Below, in pieces: positions 1-11,816 of a DNA stretch of 64,000 bases. Under the pieces are notes generated by a model. It was given only the letters and a program-made list of their open reading frames with translations. It ran no database searches and was not told the origin of the DNA. Both the position numbers and the translations under genes were made by a program. Numbering within the stretch: position 1 is the first letter of the stretch; every line of letters begins with the position of its first letter. This DNA is from Hypsibius dujardini. Its lineage: Eukaryota > Tardigrada > Eutardigrada > Parachela > Hypsibiidae. The stretch is taken from assembly GCA_001579985.1 (NCBI GenBank), contig LRSR01003394.1, positions 1-64,000 on the forward strand, in the 5' to 3' direction.

Positions 1-19
1 TCTGACAAGTATCACTTAC

Positions 20-898
20 GGCAGGCCTTGCAATGACCCTTTCGAGGTCTGTGAGACGAGTTGTCCATTCTCGTATGTACTCACCGTTTCCCTTCCATTC
101 TCGGTGACACTACAATCAACAGACGCATTCTTTTTTTGTTCGCAAAACTCCTTACGGAAATTTCGCTTGCCTTGGTACCTTTTAATTGTTCGCGTCTTCC
201 CGTTGACCGTCTGCGTGGAGACCCTCGTCGAGCTGACATGCACCGGCGACATGGTGGTGGAAAAGCCAACAGCCGAGGCCCTCGAACCACGGAGAGTGGA
301 TTCATCGTTCCCGAAATCGAACAGCCGTCCGCCCATGACGTTCTCGATGCCGGCACTAGCGAAGAACTCGCGAAACAGATCGAACGGATCACGCATTATT
401 CCAAAGTCCTCGTAAACGTTTCGACTCGTTCCAGCTTGAGCACTCCCAAAATTGTCGAACTCCCAGAAATGGGATTGTTCCTCTGTTCGTCCCCCTGGAG
501 GGTGTGTCGACTGGTGAGATGGGTGAGATGGTCTAGAACCGCGAGCGGGGCCGTACTTTCTCACATGGTCGTAATCGCGTCGGCGGCTGGCTGACCAGAA
601 GAAACCTTCAATATCAGGCCGAAATGGACTCCAAGAAATAAAAGACACTCACCATCGCTGAGGACTTCGTAAGCGTTGCTGATCTCCTGAAAACGTTTCT
701 TGGCCGCGTCCGCGTTCCTCGGGTTCTTGTCTGGATGCCACTTTAAGGCTCCCTTTCGATACCTTTCATATGAATGACAATCTCATTTCAAGCCACAGGC
801 CGTGAGAATAACAAGCATTGAGGAGGCACTTACGCTTGCTTAATCTCCTCACTGGTGGCAGTGACTTTCACGCCTAGAATGGCATACAAATCGGACAT
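20..898 (-). CDS. DNAJB6/DNAJB2-type J-domain co-chaperone (3' end off window)
   Basis: Four exons can be joined in phase: 834-898, 653-762, 179-590 and 20-109. A donor at 14-19 shows the gene continues past the left edge. The start is the ATG at 896-898. The first two exons encode an N-terminal J domain with helix I (DLYAILGV) and the HPDKN loop that stimulates Hsp70 ATPase. A disordered Phe/Gly-rich linker follows, then a C-terminal motif ([14 protein letters not shown], then [16 protein letters not shown]) that aligns with the same region of vertebrate DNAJB6/B2, which hold polyglutamine and other clients for Hsp70. The protein should be cytosolic or nuclear. Intron 110-178 is 69 nt and has no in-frame stop, so its retention would add 23 residues inside the conserved C-terminal motif. 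Family assignment rests on domain order. Which of the B2/B6/B7 genes it matches cannot be told here. Confidence 0.85.
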
Positions 899-2735
899 TG
901 CACGACCCAAATTGGGTTGCTCTTGCTCAAGGATCGGCCAGATGGATTATGGCTGCCATGAAAGTAAATCGAGTTGACATATCAGTCAAGATTAGATCAG
1001 TCAACCAAAAGCATCGTGTGGTGAAGTTTGCCAAATAGTTGAGGTTTGTTGTCTGCGACCAAAGTAAACAGGACTTGCTTATCTTTAAACGGGAGCAGTG
1101 TATAATGCTAGGATCCCTAGCAACAGCAAAGTGTGTTTTAATGGGAGAGGGAATAGTTTTATGACAGAAAGTAAAGGGCTCTGTATGCTTATGATGCCGC
1201 ACATAGCTCTACAGTATATGAGCATACATTCTTTGAGAGGAATCAATTGTCTATTCGTGTGCTATGTCGCGCGTGCACAATTAGCGGCCAGGCCATAAAA
1301 CAGCTTGCAAGATCTTGCCGCAATTAGCAAAATGTCTGAAACTGTTCAATATTATATGACACAAGTCGAACTCCCGACTGTGTCTCGTGGCTTTACCAAC
1401 TTTTGCCAATTAGACCTTTCGAAAGGTCAATTATTTGTAAAAATGTTAATTTTAAAATTTTGCGAGTTCCCGTTTCCCAGGTTCCTTATCTTTGATTAGG
1501 ATTGCCAAGAAACAAAAGTTGGCAAGGCATGTTAAAGTAGCTAATTTGTTTTGAAATCTCCAATATGTTGAATACTTTTCCTTGAAAGATTTTGGCGATC
1601 GCGATTGATGTGGGGATGTGGACCACGTCATAGCATTGCATTCAGAGATCCGCTAGGAAGGCCGTGTGCTCCTCGATCGGGAATACGGTGGAATTTGCCG
1701 GCGTGAAAAGAATTCCCTGACATTTTATATAGAAATCAATAGACCCGTAAAGATTTGCAGAACCAGGAATAACAAAACTAAATTAAATATAAAAACCTAA
1801 AACTAAACTAAACTAAAAAGTTTAGTGATTAATTTCTTGGCTCTAGTTTTTCTGAGAAAAAAATAACTAAAAGTTTGGCTACTAAACATTTATGTGAGAA
1901 AAAATAAAAAAACTAGTTATCTAAGGTCGACCAAGCTAGACTAAAATTTGTTGTTACTAAAACAAGCACACTGAACTACAAATCTTTGGTAATTCTATAT
2001 GTATCTTGTGCGAAGCAATCGTAATGAAGACACCTTTAATTGCCCTGGAATGCGCGCCGTATTTATGCGGTATGCTGGAAGTTTACAGTGTTAATTGTTG
2101 CTGTTGCGAGGAATCTAAAGAGCTCTTTGCTGTGATGGCACAGATGTCATACAATATACCCCGTATGCAGATGCATTAAAAGTATACTCCCTTTTTATTT
2201 GCCTAAATATAATACATGGAATAAATAGTGGCTATGAAAAAGGCGTATTACATTTGTCGTCAACCCTTTATTCTTCTCTGTTTTAGTTTTCTATATTGCA
2301 AGCGTATGTACTTTGTTCTATTTACGTTCTCGCCTAAGAAGCCCTCGGCTTGACCTACTGTGTATATAGTACTGTAACGTGCTGTTTCGAGTGAGTTCTG
2401 GTGATTTTGTTTGTGATAATAAAGTGATTGTGAATCGTACCGTGTTGCGTACGCTACACATTACTATACTTCCTGGGCATTCCGTTGACAAAAGAGGTCT
2501 TAGTTACCCTGCCAGAACATGTCGCATGCGACCGATTCCGTACGAAAAACGCTGGAAAACAAATGTGAGAAAATACCTTGCACTGCAGTGTAAGACAAAT
2601 AGTGCATAGATAAGAATGGGATAATCCGCTGCGTTATGCTATTCAACATGAAAAAGCCAAATCCTTGACTAAATCTTTTACGCACGTAGATTATGAGCCG
2701 TAACTTTTGTACTGTGGATCATGCTTGTTCTTTCT
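899..2735. other. intergenic stretch with an AT-rich hAT-type repeat relic
   Basis: No gene is supported here. Around 1760-1965 lies an AT-rich block of AACTAAA/TTTAGT words that opens with a CAGGAATAACAAAAC-like end, a diverged member of the repeat family also found at 16.35, 21.68 and 24.55 kb. Short ORFs elsewhere have no splice or composition support. Confidence 0.4.
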
Positions 2736-5618
2736 TCACGATCCCTGCGCCACCGCTCGTCCTGGTTGTAATCGAGCCCTTAAGCAAGCAAAATGGCTGG
2801 AAAAGGCCTTCCGCAATGGATCGATAGCAAAGGTGAAGAGGATTGGATCGACGCAGGCCTGCGAGGCGTACATTACCATGGCCCATTCGTAGAGGTGTCC
2901 GACGTCCCAGTTACGAAAACCCGGTATCCAATCTGTCAGGATGCAGGCTATGAGGAGCGGTGTGTAGAAAAAGACCAAGCTGGCGGTCATCACTCCGAGG
3001 ATCTTCAGTTTCCGATGTGGACTCCGGCCACGATGTGCCGCTGTAATTGGACCTTACTTATCACTCACTTTTGCAAACGCATATTGCTCCACGAAGTTTT
3101 AATCAAGGTCTATAAATTGCGTCTAGTGTGAATACAGTGCGCTTCAGGGAGGGGGGGGGGCAGAATTTCTTAGGCAACTCCATCGAGCAGACCTCAATCC
3201 GCCACTGCCCAAATAGATGTAATCAAACGCACAACGTCGGAACTGAACTGAATTTTTCATCTTGAACTTGGCTGTAAACTGAACTGAAATCAACGGGCAG
3301 AATGGATTTGAATTTCAGCCATCTTAAATGGTTTAGACAAAGTATAAATGGAACAACTTCAAACGTAACTGAAATCTAATCCAAAGGAACCGGACAAATA
3401 GCATAAACTTGACAAGGGATCGGAATGGGAACTTTTTGACTTTATCGGATATGATTCCAAATTTAGTTTAAAATCGATTTCTGTGCACAGAAATATTTTA
3501 TAATTTAGTACTAATTTCATTTATTTTATCCTATGCTTTTTTTTGTTTTGCTGTTTTTTGTTCAGTTTTGTGAAGCATCCCATACTGCTCTTGTTCCATG
3601 CCAATCCGTTCTCATTGTTCTGTTGTGTTCTGCCATGCAGTTGGACTTGTTCGATTCTTATGCATCAACATCAAGCGTATTGGTGTTCTGTTCCGTTGAA
3701 ATCTGTTTACATTGTTCTGCCATGTTCTGTCATACAGTTGAACTTGTTCCATCTTCTGTAGTCATCAAATGGATCGGTGTTCTGTTCCGCGGTATTTAAT
3801 GGCTGTAATATGGCCCTACCTGGAAGGACTCTTGCCGGCTGCTGAGTGTCTGGGACAGAGAGGGGCCGGGCAGGAAGCGGTAATGGTAGTTGCTGCTCCA
3901 CCGGCAGTCGTTGCTGCTCCACCGTTTGCACCGAGACTTGCTGAGTGGTGGTGATCTGCAAAGACGCAGACAGCGAGGCGTCCTGTGGCGGAACGTCTTG
4001 CCTCGCTACTGCACGGACTGCCGGCCGCCTTAACCTCCGTCGATGGCGTCGAAAATGCAGCACCGAGACCACGACAAACGACAGCGGAACAATAATATCC
4101 GACGGTAGATCTACCAGCAAGTCTAGGTACTGAAGAAACTCTGCCAACTTTTCGTTAAAACTGTTATTGTAAAAGCACCCATAAAGGGCGACATCGCGAC
4201 GATACCAGATGGTATCCAGCACTGTCAATGTCCCCATCGCTGCGTGGTCATAAACCCACATTCCGAAGCAGACCGCGACGGATAGCCGAGCGGAGTTGAA
4301 TCGACGGTAGGAAACCGGATGTACGATGGCCCATGCCCTGTTCAAGGCCATGATAGTGTGGGTCTGGATCATCCCCTGAGACATGACAGCCTCAAACGAA
4401 GGGAGAACCGGTTTTTAGCACAACTTCAAACTTCCAAAAACGCTGTAAAATTAATTTCTTCTGATAACTGAATTGTAAAAAATAGACCTCCGAAGGAAAA
4501 CTAACGGTGAAGATTTTTGACAGCAACCCTACCAAACTTCAGTTTTTAATCGGTTGGCATCCATCGAACCTTTTTGGATGTTAGCGGGCTGGGCTGTGTA
4601 TCACTTCTGGAATTCATTCCTTCAAATTCAAATTCTTTCAGCAGTTCAGTTCATTTCAATCCAATTCATCAATCCATTCATCAGCTCTGTTCTTTTTCTA
4701 TATTCTGTTAAGTTTTATTCAGTTGAGTTGAGTTGAGCTGAGTTCAACTCATGAGTTTATTCATCAATCAGTTCAGTTCGGCTCGATTCAGCTCATTAAT
4801 TAATTTATCAGATCAGTTCAGTTCGATTCAGCTTAGTTTCCTTTAGTTTTACTCAGTTCAGATCAGTATAGTTTAGTTTAGTTCAGTTCAGTTAGGCTCG
4901 ATTCACTTTAGTTCCGTTCCGTTTTCCTCAGTTCAAATCAGAATAGTTCAGTTCAACTTATTTTTTCAGTTCATTAATTCAAATTGTTATTGAACAAAAA
5001 AAAACAAAGTGTACTCATTATGATTTTGACACGAACTAGAAGGGCCACAGAAAGATTGTAAATTCCATAGTCTCAAGTTGCGATTATCAAAAACTTTTTA
5101 AAACATGTTTTGCAATTTCGACAAGGATGGATTGTCTTCGCTTCAATCGCCGAGGCCGACAAACTGCATGTATCCCGTTTCTGTGCATAGAGTTAACCCA
5201 TACTGTAACTCCTACCGTTCCTATTCAAAAACTGATAGCAAGCACCAAATAGTGGCTTGACTTTCCGATCCGCGGGACGGGCCCCTACCTGAAAGTAGAG
5301 AAAGAGGGTGCACGCGGGGTTGCCCCACGGCCAGGTGAAGCCGTAAAGCTCCAACAGCATGCCCAAGGGAAATTGAATGGCAGCGACCAAAAAGTTGCTT
5401 GTCAGGAGGTTGATGACGTAGATGTTGAAGGCTCGTGTTCGCAGTGCGCGGTCCGTGAGGATGACCAGGAGGGTGGTGGCGTTACCCACCGTCCCGAGAA
5501 TGCAGACCGTTAGGTAGAAGATTGGCATGAGCGTCCAGGTCGGATGGACAATATGATTTTCGCAGGTATCGTTCTTGTTGGGACAGGTCACGTTGCTAAT
5601 CTCGGAGGAGTTGTTCAT
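2736..5618 (-). CDS. rhodopsin-like GPCR, three exons, orphan
   Basis: Exons 5289-5618, 3820-4390 and 2736-3040 join exactly in phase to a 401-residue protein. The start is MNNSSE and the stop is TGA at 2736. Exon 1 carries an N-glycosylatable N-terminus, TM1 with the GN signature (VGNATTLLV), TM2, and the start of TM3 with its Cys. Exon 2 carries the rest of TM3, where NRAW stands in for E/DRY, then TM4, TM5 and a long Gln/Pro-rich third intracellular loop. Exon 3 carries TM6 (RKLKILGVMTASLVFF) and TM7, with DPILF in place of NPxxY, then a short tail. The missing DRY and NPxxY motifs set it apart from aminergic and peptide receptors; the ligand is unknown. The gene at 42.0 kb is of the same general type. 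Both introns are long and the first holds TTCAG-like repeats. Confidence 0.8.
4600..4985. repeat. degenerate TTCAG/GTTCA satellite-like tract in GPCR intron 1
   Basis: Words such as TTCAG, GTTCAGTTCAG and AGTTGAGTTGAG recur over nearly 400 bases with much decay. Weaker GAACT-like runs at 3240-3400, in intron 2 of the same gene, look like the same motif on the other strand. Confidence 0.6.
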
Positions 5619-7536
5619 GTTGGTGGAGTTGTGTGCTGCTAGCAGAACACAGATACAAAGGAAATATCAGACTAGCAGAATAACGAGAAATCCTATGGAA
5701 AAGCGCTTCCTTTTATTGGAGAAAATTCTGCGCTACTCCAGCCCATCCGATTATTACATGCTGACATTGGTTGAGGGTTCAGTTACCACCTGTCACACTG
5801 GGAACGCAATCAAATTGTCAACGTTTCTCCAGCGAACTTGATTTAGCACAATTGCTGTTTGGGGAGAAGGCCTTGTTCAGTATGGAAACTTGAGGGAATG
5901 TCTGTATTGCGGCAGTAGTTAAAACGTCCATACCGGTATAGGTAAACTGGAGTCAGAGGCAAGACAACTGGTATAGTTCCTCCTCCTGCTACCGGACTAC
6001 ATTCCTTATGGAAATAATCGATTACTTATTTAAATCTGACTCGTTGTTGTTAATAAAACACTTTGAATTGGTATCCGAATCATTTCAGATAGTTATAATA
6101 GTAATTATTTCTTGTAATAACGCCTGATCAAACCTAAATTATTATCAAGACCTGCAGTTTGTTTAGTAAAACCATTTTTTTGCTATTAGGCACTAGTATG
6201 CTGGGGCAATTCCATGACAAATAGCTTTTAATATGGGGTGAATTTTCTGAAAGTAATGGGTAAATAATTGTTTTCCTCAAAAACAGTTTGAGATGCCCAT
6301 TGTCATCATTTTTATCAGACTAAATTTGCGACCCGCCGGTTTTTGCTAAAATTCCCAAATCCCGTTCCGACGCTGTTTTTTCAGAAAATGTCCTTGTGCA
6401 GTACACTTTACTTTTTTTGTTCATGATTTTTCTTTTTTTTTCTCGCGGAGACCGACATCTTTCAAAAATTACATTCCGAAAAAAGGGCTAGGGTTAGAGG
6501 AAAATAGGTTGGTCAAGATCTAACGTGAATCTGTACTAATTGATCTCCCTTAAGTGCTACTAGGTGACCTGATAATTGTCCGATGACTCATAAAACAGTT
6601 CGTCCGCAACTAATACGACCTTCTTGACAGTGAGGCTCCTCCAAGATCTTCAGGCGAGCCTGTGGAAAGCCTTGCCCGATGTTTGAGAGGTCTCTTCTGA
6701 CACTCATAAAACCACAAACCAGAATACGTTTTTACTCAATTAACGTCCCCATCGGAGGGTCTGTCACTGTTGTCGGTCAACGCTAATCTTGCTAATGGTA
6801 GGGCGACAAGCTTACTGGTATGATGTTCCCACTTCCAAGATAATCCTTTGACCTTGGGTTTCCAATCACCGGTTTAGAAATAAGAACCAGGACTCTCACT
6901 CCTACTTGACTGAAAGGCGGATAAAATGCATCTCTTCTGAAGACTTTTCCGGAATAGAGGATCTGCTTTAATCTCTCGCAAAGCGAGCGCCGTTGGCTTC
7001 TTTGTTTCACCGACAATATTTTTTTATGCCAGGGTACAACTACTCTACATTTTCTATAGTATCCTAGAAGATGGTCATTCGTTCTCAGAGGTCCCCCGCA
7101 ACTATTCCTTCTTTCTCCGCGCAACTGACCACAACCATCGATTCTGTACAAACAAACAAAAACGTCTTATCAAAAATCTTATATATTTGTCGCTGGAGTT
7201 GGTAGTTTTCATGGATGCAGTAATTAGTTAATTATTTCCATTCCTAAGGAAATGATTGCTTTGAGCATTTAAAAGTGTACCTTTAGTTGGTATTTTAACA
7301 TTTTAGTTTGCCTGTGTTGTGGGATCCAGAAGAAGCTTGTAGGAGTCTCACATATCCAGGCTATGTCAGGTATCATATATCATATACACCTTTCACATCC
7401 GCTACTGACTGACGGTTTAACTGTTTTTTTATTCAAGAAAAGAACAAAATCGCATAAGTTAGCCAACATTCGTTTAGACACCGGGTTCATCCCAACTGGA
7501 AACGAACAGGCAAAATATTAACAATGAGAATCGCTC
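5619..7536. other. intergenic region, nothing recognised
   Basis: This lies between the divergently read start of the GPCR and the 3' end of RUNDC1. The longest ORF (6792-7151, minus) has no recognisable domain and no splice context. No tRNA, hairpin or repeat of note was seen. Confidence 0.4.
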
Positions 7537-8961
7537 TCAGAATGCTTCATTGAGGTTAGAAAAGGGGCGAACTGCCAAATCAGCGGGAAGGGCAAAGGGG
7601 AATGCGCTGAGGGAGTCGAGTGAACGGCAAGCGTCTTCGAAATCTGCAGACAATTACAAACAAAAACTACCGAACTGAATGAATTAAAAGACAAAGCTAT
7701 TTTGTCTTTTCGCATTAAGATGACTTACGGGTCTTGGCCGCGTAGCTCCACGGCATGTAATACTCATCAATCACCGGTTTTGTGCAGTAGATGAGGCGCA
7801 GCCACACCGAGAGACTCTTCTGGCTGCAAGGCAAACAAAGAGGCGTTAAAGCCAAGCTAGGGAGACCCCGGCTGCTAATTGGATGTGCTTACTTTAAACC
7901 GGCACAGACGAATGCTTTCAAGTGCGTCATGGGACTCCGCTTGAACTTGTCGTGAGAATCGATAATCTCACCGATTGTACTTAGCAGTGTCTGCTGCGGG
8001 GTGATGGCAGTCTCACCCACACTCGACAGTTGAAAACTCTCCGACAGCTTCTTCGTGGCTGAACGATTGAATTGATTCCCATTCTGCAAAATCCAACTGA
8101 AGACTTACACTGTATGGTTTGCCTGCCTATCTGTCTGTTTGTCTGCATGTATGCATAAATGCATGTCTGTCTGTCTGTCTGCCTGTCTGTCTGTCTGTCT
8201 GTCTACCTACCTACCTACCTGCCTGTATGTCTGTATGTCTGTCAATCAGTCTGTTTGTGTTTTGCCTGGTATGCGTGTTTGCAAATTGCCGAATCTGCCA
8301 AATAGTGTGTCCCCGTTTGTTTAACTAAGAGTTTGTTACCCATGGCCATACCTTGTAGGCGTAGTATTTCAATAGGAACTCCCAAGGGTGCATCTCTTTG
8401 GGTTCCTCAAGCCGACGGGAAGTGCACATCATCCGGGGGACCAAACTAGTCTCGCTGCTCAGCTGGAAAAATATGTCAGACGGCTCAGCATCCGTGTAGA
8501 CCGATAAAACAAAAGAAAAATGCAACATGAAGCGCAATGCATGTCAACAAGCAAGCAAAAAAAACATCAAAATCAGGCAAGCAAAGCAAACGATTCAACC
8601 AAAAAGCAAATAATGCCATAAGATGTTTAAAAGGAGCTTACATGGATTAGCCCGTGCTTCATCACGTTCGCAATTGCATTCGCCAAATCCTTTCGAACCA
8701 GCTTGGTCAAATTGTCTTCACTCACAGCCACGAGATCCTGTCAAAGGTGATAAACGATCAGAAACAGACAGATTGAAAGACCAGAAAAAAAATATACACA
8801 CGATGGATAATAAATAGGTGAGCCTGCAGGTAGACACTTGGGCAAGCAAATAGACAGAAAATTATAGACATAAAGACAGACAGCCAGACAAACAATCCGA
8901 CAGAAAGAGACAGATAGGCAGATACTTAGAAACAGGCATACAAAGCGAAAGACATCCATCT

Positions 8962-8996
<35 letters not shown>

Positions 8997-9588
8997 GACA
9001 GGCAGGCAGGCAAGCAGACAGACATGCCGACCGACAGACAGACGGATGGTTCAACTGGCAACTGTAGTGGCTCATAAAAGGAGGCCAAGACAGCCACATG
9101 TAGCGTACTTGATAAGATGGATGTCTCCGTCGATGACGTGACCGTCCAACTTGGTGAGTACGAGCTGCATCGGCGACCCGGGAAATGGAAATTTCCAAGG
9201 CTGCCCGCACATCTCTAAACCAAATCGGAAACTGTCAATACTGTCACAAGTATGGTCCCAAAGTGAAGTTTGACAATTCTGACCCCCAGTGATTGCCCTT
9301 GATGGTGCTCTTCATTTGATTCTTGTGGAACCGTTGATCTCCAACACAGGCCCAATTCATGAATGCAAAGACCTGAAGGACGTTGTAAGTCCTGTGGATC
9401 AGACTAGTCACATAACCGCTTCCCAGATGTCGACTGGATACACTGCGAGGATCAACTGGTTCCTTCGACCCTCCAACGGACTTTGAGGGTGGAGTCAACG
9501 GTGTGGTCTTATCCGGTACTGCGCTGGCTTTAGTTGCACCAGGTTCTATTAGACAAGGGAAGAGGACCTCAGCGTATATCTGCCTGCA

Positions 9589-9628
<40 letters not shown>

Positions 9629-11268
9629 GGTTTGTTTGTTTGTCTGTAAGTGAAGTCTGGCTGACCGTCTGACTGAAAGCAACCTACGATTGAGATGTCC
9701 AATGTAGCGCTCCATGTCATCCAGCAGTGTCTGCATGTTGGACACTGTCCGTTCTTGTGCCAGTTCCTTTCGACGATAAGGTGAGATAATCTAGAGCAGA
9801 TCGAAAACTCTAGTTATTCACTGCAAATATCTTTGCTAACGGGCACAGGTTCTTTGTACCGCTTCGATGGCTTCGTCAATTTTGACACGGAGTTCTTCCG
9901 GAGGGAGCCGCTCGTACCCGTCTACGCTTAGTTTTACACGTTCTCGTAAAGTGTCCAGGATTAGTTTCTGCCGCTCCAATACTGCCAAGGAAGGCGGCTC
10001 AGCTTCGCCACTCTAAAATTCCGCACACAGAGACATTCAAAAAGCAAACTTGATGCAGTTGGAAAAAGTGATATTTAGAAATACAAAAAAACACAAACTG
10101 ACGTCGTAAGCCCATTGTTCTACGTCCGTCAACTGCTTCTGTAATCGTTGTATGAGCTCTTTCGTCTCCACCACTTGCTTCTGATGATTCTCCTCATGAT
10201 TCACCTCATCCTGCAGAAGACCCACCAACATCATACTAACACATTTACAGAAGACGGCCAGGCAGGCAGGCCGATAGTCACACAGAGAAGCGCAAATATA
10301 TACTCAGACAAACAGACAGACAGACAGACAGTCGAACAGGCGGACAAGCAGAGAAAAGACACTATCTTCGCACCGGTAGAAGATCTGCCTTGGCTTTTGG
10401 CACTACGCCGCGAACATCCGGACATCCTTCGAATGCAAACAATTCCAGATCCTTGATTAACTTCTGCGAAATGAAATGAAGTCAGTTTTACGCTCCCGTT
10501 AAACACATTAGTCAAGCTGTGAGTGAGGATCAACGCACTTCCTTCGTTTCAATGTCCTCTGCAGCGCTGATTTGCTTCAGTCGGAATTGCACTTGAGCAA
10601 AATGGGTCGTCAGAGAGATGAGGGAAGCGTTGAGCATATCCTGCTCCTGCTCCATTTCCAACAGTCGTTCTGAGTCCCCGTACACTCCCTCGTCCCTGCA
10701 AAAAAACACAAATGAAAAAACGATAAAAATCTATTCATCCATCTACTCCAATGTTCAACTGAACAAGACGAACATTTCGTTTAAATGAATAATCTTTTTT
10801 GGTGTACGGGGTTGGAAAGAGATCACTTCATGGATAAACGGTTGAAACTTGAAAGCCATGGTCTTCAATTGATTGACTGATTGACCGTACAAATTGGGAA
10901 TGTTCAGTCTCACGCAAACATCTCTAGGGTTGATTGAATGATTAAACCGCAAAAATGAGCCATTTTGAAAATTTAAACTTTTCTCCTTCCCCATAGAGAT
11001 GGCTGATTCTAGGACCACCATAAGATAGGGCAGACCTGGCTTCATCAGAAACGTCGACCAGCGACTCGTCAATGCTTTGCTGTCGGAAGGAATCCGCGTC
11101 ATATGAGGACTTCCTGGAGTGGAGCTGTGCAATGGTTGTTTCCTGGTCGACGCACGGCGGCGGCCACTGGTCGCTTGATTCCTCTCTCACCGAGGCGATT
11201 TGATTAAAATCGAACGCGGAAAAGGTGGCCCACTGCACAAGATCGTCAGGAGGGGCTTCTTCCATCAT
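7537..11268 (-). CDS. RUNDC1: RUN domain-containing protein 1 orthologue, 13 exons
   Basis: Thirteen exons (11036-11268, 10539-10695, 10374-10463, 10103-10210, 9860-10012, 9688-9790, 9284-9545, 9109-9214, 8642-8737, 8352-8462, 7893-8083, 7729-7823, 7537-7643) join in phase to 603 residues; human RUNDC1 is about the same length. The start is the first ATG of MMEEAPP; no earlier in-frame ATG exists. Diagnostic stretches match human RUNDC1 in order: THFAQVQFRLKQ, LELFAFEGCPDV, coiled-coil segments (RLQKQLTDVEQWAYD, LAVLERQKLILDTL), then the RUN domain with EMHPWEFLLKYY, KKLSESFQL, ITPQQTLLSTI, FKRSP..LKAFVCAGLN and FALPADLAVRPF near the C-terminus. RUN domains typically bind Rab/Rap-type small GTPases; in humans RUNDC1 has been linked to p53 regulation. 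Four introns hold TCTG/CAGA tracts. Conserved single-copy gene. Confidence 0.93.
8121..8275. repeat. (TCTG)n microsatellite in RUNDC1 intron
   Basis: Near-perfect TCTG repeats with TACC and TATG variants lie between exons 7893-8083 and 8352-8462. ORFs reading through it (SVCLSVCL-type) are low-complexity artefacts. Confidence 0.9.
8875..9047. repeat. (CAGA)n microsatellite in RUNDC1 intron
   Basis: CAGA units in the orientation opposite to the neighbouring TCTG tract, with GCAG variants near 9000. The tract lies in the intron between exons 8642-8737 and 9109-9214. Confidence 0.9.
9583..9648. repeat. (TCTG)n microsatellite in RUNDC1 intron
   Basis: About twelve TCTG units, ending in TTTG variants, within the 142-base intron 9546-9687. 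The repeat takes up nearly half of the intron. Confidence 0.9.
10256..10345. repeat. CAGG/CAGA microsatellite in RUNDC1 intron
   Basis: GGCAGGCAGGC followed by CAGA units in intron 10211-10373. Confidence 0.85.
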
Positions 11269-11816
11269 TTTGATGGAGGAACGGGGGATAGATGGAAGGG
11301 AAAGAAAAGGAGAGGGATAATACGGGGACAGCTGTTGACTGTGTGGAGAATAGAAAAGGGACTTGTTTGTTCCGTGCGTCACGCGTGATGAGTCACTTTT
11401 CTAAATACGCAACTTCAACGGCTATTGCAGAGAATAAAAATGGTATGAGAAGGGGGCGTTTGGGTTTGAAAATTGGCAGGCTTCATTCCCTTGGCTTCTC
11501 AAATAAAAACTAAGAAAAAAAAACATGAACAGCTGGGACATGAAAGGAAGAATGTGGAATGGAATACAAGAGCATGCAAGGAAGTGTGCAATGACGTCAA
11601 CCGGAAGAAGGTGTGGCCGGATTAAATAGAAGCAAATAACAGGCGGCGCTGCTGCTAAAGGAATGGATTGTTCTGCTCTGTTCGCCACGAGGGCATTTTA
11701 ATGGCATGCCATCTGGGGGAAATTGGCGATCAAAAATATTTGTTTAGATTTTTTTACGTGTTATCTGCCATTTAAAATAAAAATAACCCTCCACAGTTCC
11801 ACCACTTCATTGTGAC
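11269..11816. other. upstream region of RUNDC1; no gene
   Basis: It contains the 5' flank of RUNDC1, purine-rich just before the start on the plus strand. There is no clear TATA box or CpG island. ORF 11422-11688 (minus) has no supporting feature. Confidence 0.35.

Noticed and set aside
6792-7151. 119-codon minus ORF
   Set aside because: No domain, no splice context, no paralogue in the window.
8119-8328. Cys/Leu/Ser-rich ORFs over TCTG tracts (also 12602-13067, 59569-59913, 62234-62431)
   Set aside because: Low-complexity translations of tetranucleotide repeats.
8121-9047. CRISPR-like spacing of repeats
   Set aside because: Simple tetranucleotide tracts in introns of an animal gene, without unique spacers.
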